Both the position numbers and the translations under genes were made by a program. The notes below the pieces were generated by a model. That model was not told the DNA's origin. It worked only from the letters and a program-made list of their open reading frames with translations, and searched no databases. This document shows, one piece after another, positions 58,694 to 64,000 of a stretch of 64,000 bases of DNA. Source of the DNA: Lepidodermella squamata (lineage: Eukaryota > Gastrotricha); NCBI GenBank assembly GCA_047495785.1, contig JBLDXI010000026.1, forward strand, positions 372,001 to 436,000. The letters run 5' to 3'. Each line of letters opens with the position of its first letter. Position 1 is the stretch's first letter.

Positions 58694-59523
58694 TTATTTT
58701 TTCATTGATACGACCGGCTCGTAGTGATTTCCACTAAGACGTAGGTAGATGGAGCGGCCATCGTTAGCTGCCGATGCAGCGGATATACCATCAAGCCAGT
58801 TGGGCTGGCTCGAGGGACCAAGGCGCTTCCACGCCCACAGTTCGTTGGAAGTGGAGGCAGCGGTTTCATTGCCATAGATAAATATTGGCACCGCGAAAAT
58901 GTCGGAGATGGCCTGGAGCTCGATGTACCGGCCGTACGTTGTCGGAAGCCGCATCTCCTTCTGCTCCACCCATAGACCGCCGTTGTTGGCATATTTAGGC
59001 TTAAGTAGCGGCGAACCTTCGCGAACAACGTGGTCGCAAACAAAGTTACGAAGCTGGAAAAAATTGAAACTCTATAAAATGAGAAGCATGTGAAACAAAA
59101 TACCAATATGTTGAAGTAGCGGTCTTTGAACGGATCACAGCCGAACAAGAAGAAGGCAACCGCCTGAAAAAGGCAAGAGCCTGTGGCCTGGGTTCGCAGG
59201 AAACGGACAGGTTCCTGAAGAATAGGGTGACTGGTCGGCTCCATTTTCTCGAGGTCAGCGTTGATAGTAATTTTTCGCTTGACCGCCATCAGCTTTACCG
59301 CGAGTTCCTGCAGCAACCGACCGGCTGGCCAAAAGGTGAAGCATGCGCGAAGAGTGTAGTCGCTTCTCGTCGGAGAAATCGGAGATACCACCCGCATTGA
59401 TTTTGCAGTCTTCCGACCTATTGGGCTGTCTTCTCGCTCCGGCGTTTTAATGTTCGACGAGCTGCTAGCCGTTGACTCGGACTTCTCCCTTTTACGAGAT
59501 TTTCTAGCAGTTGCATTCTTCAA
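58694..59523 (-). CDS. OTU-type cysteine protease, transposon-borne
   Basis: Exons 59523-59104 and 59053-58694 join in frame across a 50-base GT-AG intron, giving 259 aa. Residues 1-60 are basic and Ser-rich. The OTU fold then shows the Cys loop TGSCLFQAVAFFLFG, where the usual Asp before the Gly is Thr. A middle block LRNFVCDHVV follows, then YIELQAISDIFAVPIFIYG, and the His motif SGNHYEPVVS near the end. Catalytic Cys and His are present, so it may cleave ubiquitin or ubiquitin-like chains. It is the only gene found in the element. The start is the first ATG of the open frame. Confidence 0.75.
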
Positions 59524-59639
59524 CTTTGGTAGAGGTCTAGTCGTTGTCTAGTTGTTTAGCCTTGTGCTAAAAGACAGCGAGCATCGGGTTCAACGCTCAC
59601 GTCACAAAAACAAAAAAATTTGGAATTAATTTTCCAAGT

Positions 59640-61261
59640 TCAAGTTCTGGGTATATGGCATATCCTAGCTAAATGGCTAGGCCCATATAAGAGTGGTCCA
59701 CAGCGAGCACACGTATATGTCAGAAACTGCCGAGATACATCGGACGAAAAGCATTAGGATATGAGCAACAGTGGTATAAAATAATAAGCTAAATTAATAA
59801 ACTCATTAAATAGCTACAATTACCGGGCAAATGCGGCGTAATAGGTTGAGTAGCAGCCACATGCTTCTTAGCCTTCGCAGGCTTGCGCCCTTTGGGTTGT
59901 AGCAAGGTAAGGCTCACAAAAGGAGACTGATTTTTCGACCTTTTCGTCTTCATGTTAGTCAAAAACTTGCATAGTATCAAATTATTATCACCCCTCTGAA
60001 ATTATTTATGCCTTGGTCCTAAAATCAGTCGGCCACTGTGTTGACCATTGTTCGGATTAAAATCAGACCGGCGGATTTTATGAGCGAGCCGCCGGTCTGA
60101 TTTGTCTTAACTCGAACGAAGGTCAACTCAGTAGTCGTCAGATGGCAGAGCAAAAATTAAGACAACCCAAAAAGAGACAGGACAAAAAAATAGGTTAAGG
60201 AGAAAATGGCGAAAATAGAGCATGCTCCAACAAATTCCTGGCTTAGGTAAAGGTAAAAGGCCACGTTGAAAATAGTAAAAAATTAACTAAAATGGCTTGA
60301 CTAATGGAATAGAGCTCAATATTGAATCGAGACAATAATTCGTTCTAATTTGACTAGAGCAATTCACCCCGTTTTCTACGCAGAGATTCAGAATAATTCC
60401 AGAATTCAAGAGATTAGAACAGGTTTGAGGAAAAGACACCGTTCTCATTAATTTTAGATTAATTTGTTCAACGTGATCAAAATTTTTGGATTTGCCAATT
60501 GCCAATTTTCGATCAGCTGGTGCTTTAATTTGAAATCAATAGCAATGCCATGAATATCGAATTGCAGGCCGGAAAGAGTAATAGGGTTAGATCCCTCTAT
60601 AAATTTTAGGGGCAGTTTGATGGCAACTGAAATTTATCGCCTAAAACTGTATTTAAACAAAAAACGGAATTGTTTTTACAGTAGATAATATAGAGCTAGG
60701 TCTGACAATCTACATCACCTGAAAGCTAAATAATTACTGAAAATACCTGAAATTGAGCCGTTCTTGTCACCTTCGGTTAAAAAGAATCTATTCAAACCTC
60801 CAAAACTCAGCTTAAAACATGCTAGTAGCTTTCGAATCAAAATTCGGAAAAATGAAGCCCGACTAATGTTTACGAAGTCCTTGTGTCTTAGTCCAAAGGA
60901 AAAAAAAATCAGTCTCTTTTCCGTCGTGACGCGGATTACTACTAGGACAAGTCGCAGATGGGTGATAATAAGTATATTGCCTTATTTGCAATTTTAGTCA
61001 GCTGGCGGATTTTGGTCTCCGGCCTGGCGGCCTCCGACCAAAAATCCGCCCGCTGACTAAAATTACAACTAAGGCAATATATTATAATTAACTGATCTCA
61101 AATGGCGATGTAGTAGTACGTGGCGAGATGAAGTGCGCCGCGCCTTCTGTTAACATTTAAGATTTAAACCGATAGTCTGTAAGGACAAGCCATGTGTCAT
61201 CGCTGTTTCCGGAAAAGCTACTGAACCGCTGTTTCAACACAACTCAGTCGCGCTAACTGTT
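59640..61261. other. Interior of the OTU-bearing element
   Basis: No convincing gene. Two GC-rich hairpins are seen: AAATCAGACCGGCGGATTTT with complement near 60,060-60,105, and CAGCTGGCGGATTTTGGTC with complement near 60,997-61,057. Confidence 0.5.
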
Positions 61262-61384
61262 TTCGGGGAAACTGTTTCGGGTTAACTCATTTCGGGGAAA
61301 ATTTTTCAGCTAATCCGCTTTCGGGGAAAATTTTTCAGCTAATCCGTTTTCGGGGAAAATTTTTCGGGGGCATGGGAATAAATC

Positions 61385-64000
61385 ATTATTAGCATAACAA
61401 ATGTCTGAAATAAAATCGCCTTCGAACAATTTCGCCAATAGACAATACCGTGGGCTCATTTTAGCTGTTTTCAAATCCAAAACAAAAAACAACTGAAAAA
61501 AGCTAAATAAGGCCCAGCACTTCATGTTTCAAAAAGTAGCAGCTGACATTCCTACTAGGAATTTGCTCGCTCCGCTCATTAGTCTCAAGTATCAGCTGCT
61601 ATACAATTTATTTTACCATTGCTACTCGTACTCTATTTCATCTTCTTGATCTATTTTGAATAAGCATACCATCATTAAGGTGGTTTGAGTTACAAATGAA
61701 TCGTTTCTTCCGGATTCGCTACCGATTATGCAAAAGGGGCGAATGGTCTTGCAAAGCACGACGTACAGCAACTACTATCCGTCTGCTATATAAAACCAGA
61801 TCTGAGGCGTTGTACCTAATTCAACATTTCTTGACAAATTTAGGAAAAATATTCGCGCGAGGTGTAAAAGGATGCCGAAGCTCGTCGTATGCGCAGCAGT
61901 TTTTGTTGTTATTCGCTGCCCGCCCTCAGCAGTGATCAACTAATTTTTCCCTGATGAAAATACTGATTCGGGCGCTTGTGATATTGAAGTTTCGAAATTG
62001 TTTAAATTCACTAATTTTTCACCTTTTGCACTCTCACACTCTCACAGATAATCCCATTGCTATCCGCACTTTTTTACTCTGAATGAGATTATCCAAAATG
62101 TGGTAAACCGTGTTATCATCGTATATTGAGCGCTCGTCACAAGCGCATGTGACAGCATACACCTGATATCGCTGATCGTGAAATGAAAAAAATGAAATAA
62201 CTGGAATATAACTTCATACGCAAAAGATGGCGTTTTCGAAAAGTCGCGTTCCTACTCGAAACCGTGCGGGCGCAAGTTTGGCACCGGATCCTGTTGACCA
62301 AAGCCAACATTTTATGCAATTTCTGAATGATTTAGACACATTAGTACATACATGCTAAGAATGAAATCGGCAGCAGACGCCAGTCACGCGCACGCTGGCT
62401 GACCTTTATACATGAGATGTACTGCCTCATACATCCGCGTACATTCATGTTTGCGCGTGTGTATGTAAACTCTATCCGCGATAGCGCGGCCTGCCTCAGT
62501 CTACGCATTTCTATAGGAGAGTCAGAATGAGTTTAGGTTATTTGGAAAATCTTCCGCCACATCTTTACATTGGTAAATTTGGGACAGTTATAACTCACTA
62601 AAACTTTGTCGTATTTCTATCAGAGAAAATTGTTCAAACCCATCTTCAAATTTGCTGTCGAGTGGTGTTTAAAATTCGTCTATATATTCAGTATGAGACA
62701 TGCAGTGATTCGGCATGTTTTTCAAGCCTACAATGAGCCATCGCTGATTATTTTTAGATTTTAACATCAGTGGCATGAGTAATTTGACCGGGCTGCATAG
62801 CCTGCTGTTTAGCAACTATGTTCCGCTTCAAAGCTACACAATACGCAAGGTGACCTTGCCACATTAAAATCGAATTCCTTCAAATTAACAAGCGATATTA
62901 GTATCGGCGTCCTATAGGCTGAAATCATTCTCAGGGTGGCTGCTAATGTCACTCTAAGATCTGCGAAGTGAATCATGGCTGCGCCTTAATAGTAGTTATG
63001 AGATGCGCGTGGTTCCATGGTTCCAACTTGTGATTTCGATCATCGGTTTTCGCCAGCGATCGGAAAGAATTGGCTGCAGAAGCCTGGAAATCCTAGAAAG
63101 GAGCCGATAAACATCATCAGGGCCATCTTCACCCAGAACACCTGTCGTGAAATTCTCTTCAAAGCAATGTGCGCAAGCCCAACATTTCTTGTCGGAATCA
63201 AGGTAAAGCGCCTGAATGAGCTAGATGAGGATCTGGACGCACTTCCTTCCTGACACTATATGATCAACGCTTGGCAGTAAAAACTATGGTCGAATCGAAA
63301 CTGCTGTCTGCAGATCATCGGTATCATTTCCCCGCCAAAATTATATCCAACGATTACCGAGGCAGGACTGCTGTTTGTCATCATCAAGAGAAGATGTTCT
63401 TCGGACTTCCTGCGCTTCCTGCGTGCTGACGCTTTGCTTCGAAAAGCTCTGCAGAAGTCTATTCACTTTTCAAGGTGCAATTATTAGCCGTTAAAAATGG
63501 CAAAAAATGCACTCTGCAGCAGTCCTCAATTTTAGCGCAGACCATGTGGCAGCTAAATCTTGAGCTGGGTCAATGGACGTGAAACCTTCTTTCAGAGCTT
63601 GAATATGAGCCTTGCAGGTGAGTAATACAATTTATTCTACTGCTAGCTTCTCTCGCATGACTCGCCCATTGTATATTTTAGTTTGAAAAATATTAGAAAA
63701 ATCTGCCTATAGCGCGCAATCTTGTTAATACTAGCAGGTTATAAATGTGTAGACGTTTCTGGGAGATGAATTTCAAGGACCACTTTAAAGGAGATGAGTT
63801 TTGCGAAAGTTTTGACGTATAATCATTACTGCGACACTAGTCGAAGACTTGCCTTGCGTAGCCATTATTGCGTGGCCAAGGGAAATAAAAATAATTTACC
63901 TAGGTATAGTTTTGCGGCTAGTTGCATCCATACTTGTTTTGTGGCCTTACACTGTGGAATACTTACACTCAGTTATTGTGGCCTCAGTTATTGTATTATT
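61385..64000. other. Region without a recognised gene
   Basis: A few open stretches exist (61,696-61,935 and 63,017-63,253, both plus strand). Neither shows a known motif nor clear exon context. The second, containing CREILFKAMCASPTFLVGIKVK, could be an exon but nothing supports it further. Confidence 0.35.

Larger units (their letters stand above)
57885..61384. mobile_element. 3.5-kb element with CCCCGAAA-rich ends carrying an OTU protease
   Basis: Left end (57,885-57,990) and right end (61,262-61,384) are inverted relative to each other. Both contain TTCCCAT, CCCCGAAAACGGATTAGC and several TTTCCCCGAAA repeats. ATTATTAG occurs just outside both ends (57877-57884 and 61385-61392), a probable 8-bp target duplication as in hAT-like elements. 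The interior holds one gene and several hairpins. No transposase was recognised. Confidence 0.6.

Noticed and set aside
61696-61935. Basic open frame of 79 codons
   Set aside because: No motif, no splice context and a composition expected by chance in this AT-rich region.

Overview
This is a window of an invertebrate animal nuclear genome. The protein-coding genes are split by short GT-AG introns (mostly about 35-60 bases when no insertion is present). The main gene family has nuclear-receptor zinc fingers, which are animal-specific, and an interstitial TTAGGG-type tract lies near 56.75 kb. The phylum cannot be fixed from sequence alone. Lineage-specific receptor expansion of this kind is best known from nematodes, but other invertebrates are possible.

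Layout. 1-2.4 kb: the 5' part of a NEK-like protein kinase on the minus strand, running off the left edge. 2.4-7.7 kb: repeats, including a 416-bp TTAA-flanked MITE. 7.7-47.0 kb: a tandem array of divergent nuclear receptors, all on the plus strand. Seven copies have complete eight-exon models (named here NR-A, B, C, D, E, H and I). One (NR-F) is split by a 9.4-kb transposon, one (NR-G) has lost its ligand-domain exons, and at least three further relics exist. Every reconstructable gene has the same exon plan: a 33- or 57-nt exon 1, then exons of 63, 145, variable (hinge), 121, 158-161, 100 and 212-257 nt. The first intron always falls inside the first Cys-x2-Cys pair of the DNA-binding domain. 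A conserved block of about 350 bp recurs roughly 0.8-1.3 kb upstream of several copies, so the duplication unit included 5' flank. Two tRNA-like sequences (Phe and degenerate Glu) lie between NR-B and NR-C.

Mobile DNA dominates the rest. (1) A 9,356-bp element (30,051-39,406) with 33-bp terminal inverted repeats and a perfect 9-bp target duplication sits inside exon 5 of NR-F. It carries a zinc-knuckle protein gene, a peptidase-like His-box fragment and a four-exon USP-fold-like gene. (2) A 3,137-bp element (50,079-53,215) has identical 29-bp terminal repeats, a 4-bp ATTT duplication and subterminal arrays rich in GTAC. Its four-exon, 504-aa predicted transposase joins a PB1-like domain to a DUF7869/DDE-like core. 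It is the best candidate here for an undescribed, possibly still active, system. (3) A TA-flanked pogo/Tigger-like element lies at 53,704-55,639. (4) A 3.5-kb element (57,885-61,384) with CCCCGAAA-rich ends and a probable 8-bp duplication encodes an OTU-type cysteine protease. The last 2.6 kb show no convincing gene.

All functions are inferred from motifs read by eye. Exon boundaries were checked for reading-frame continuity and splice-site dinucleotides, but no alignment or transcript data were available.
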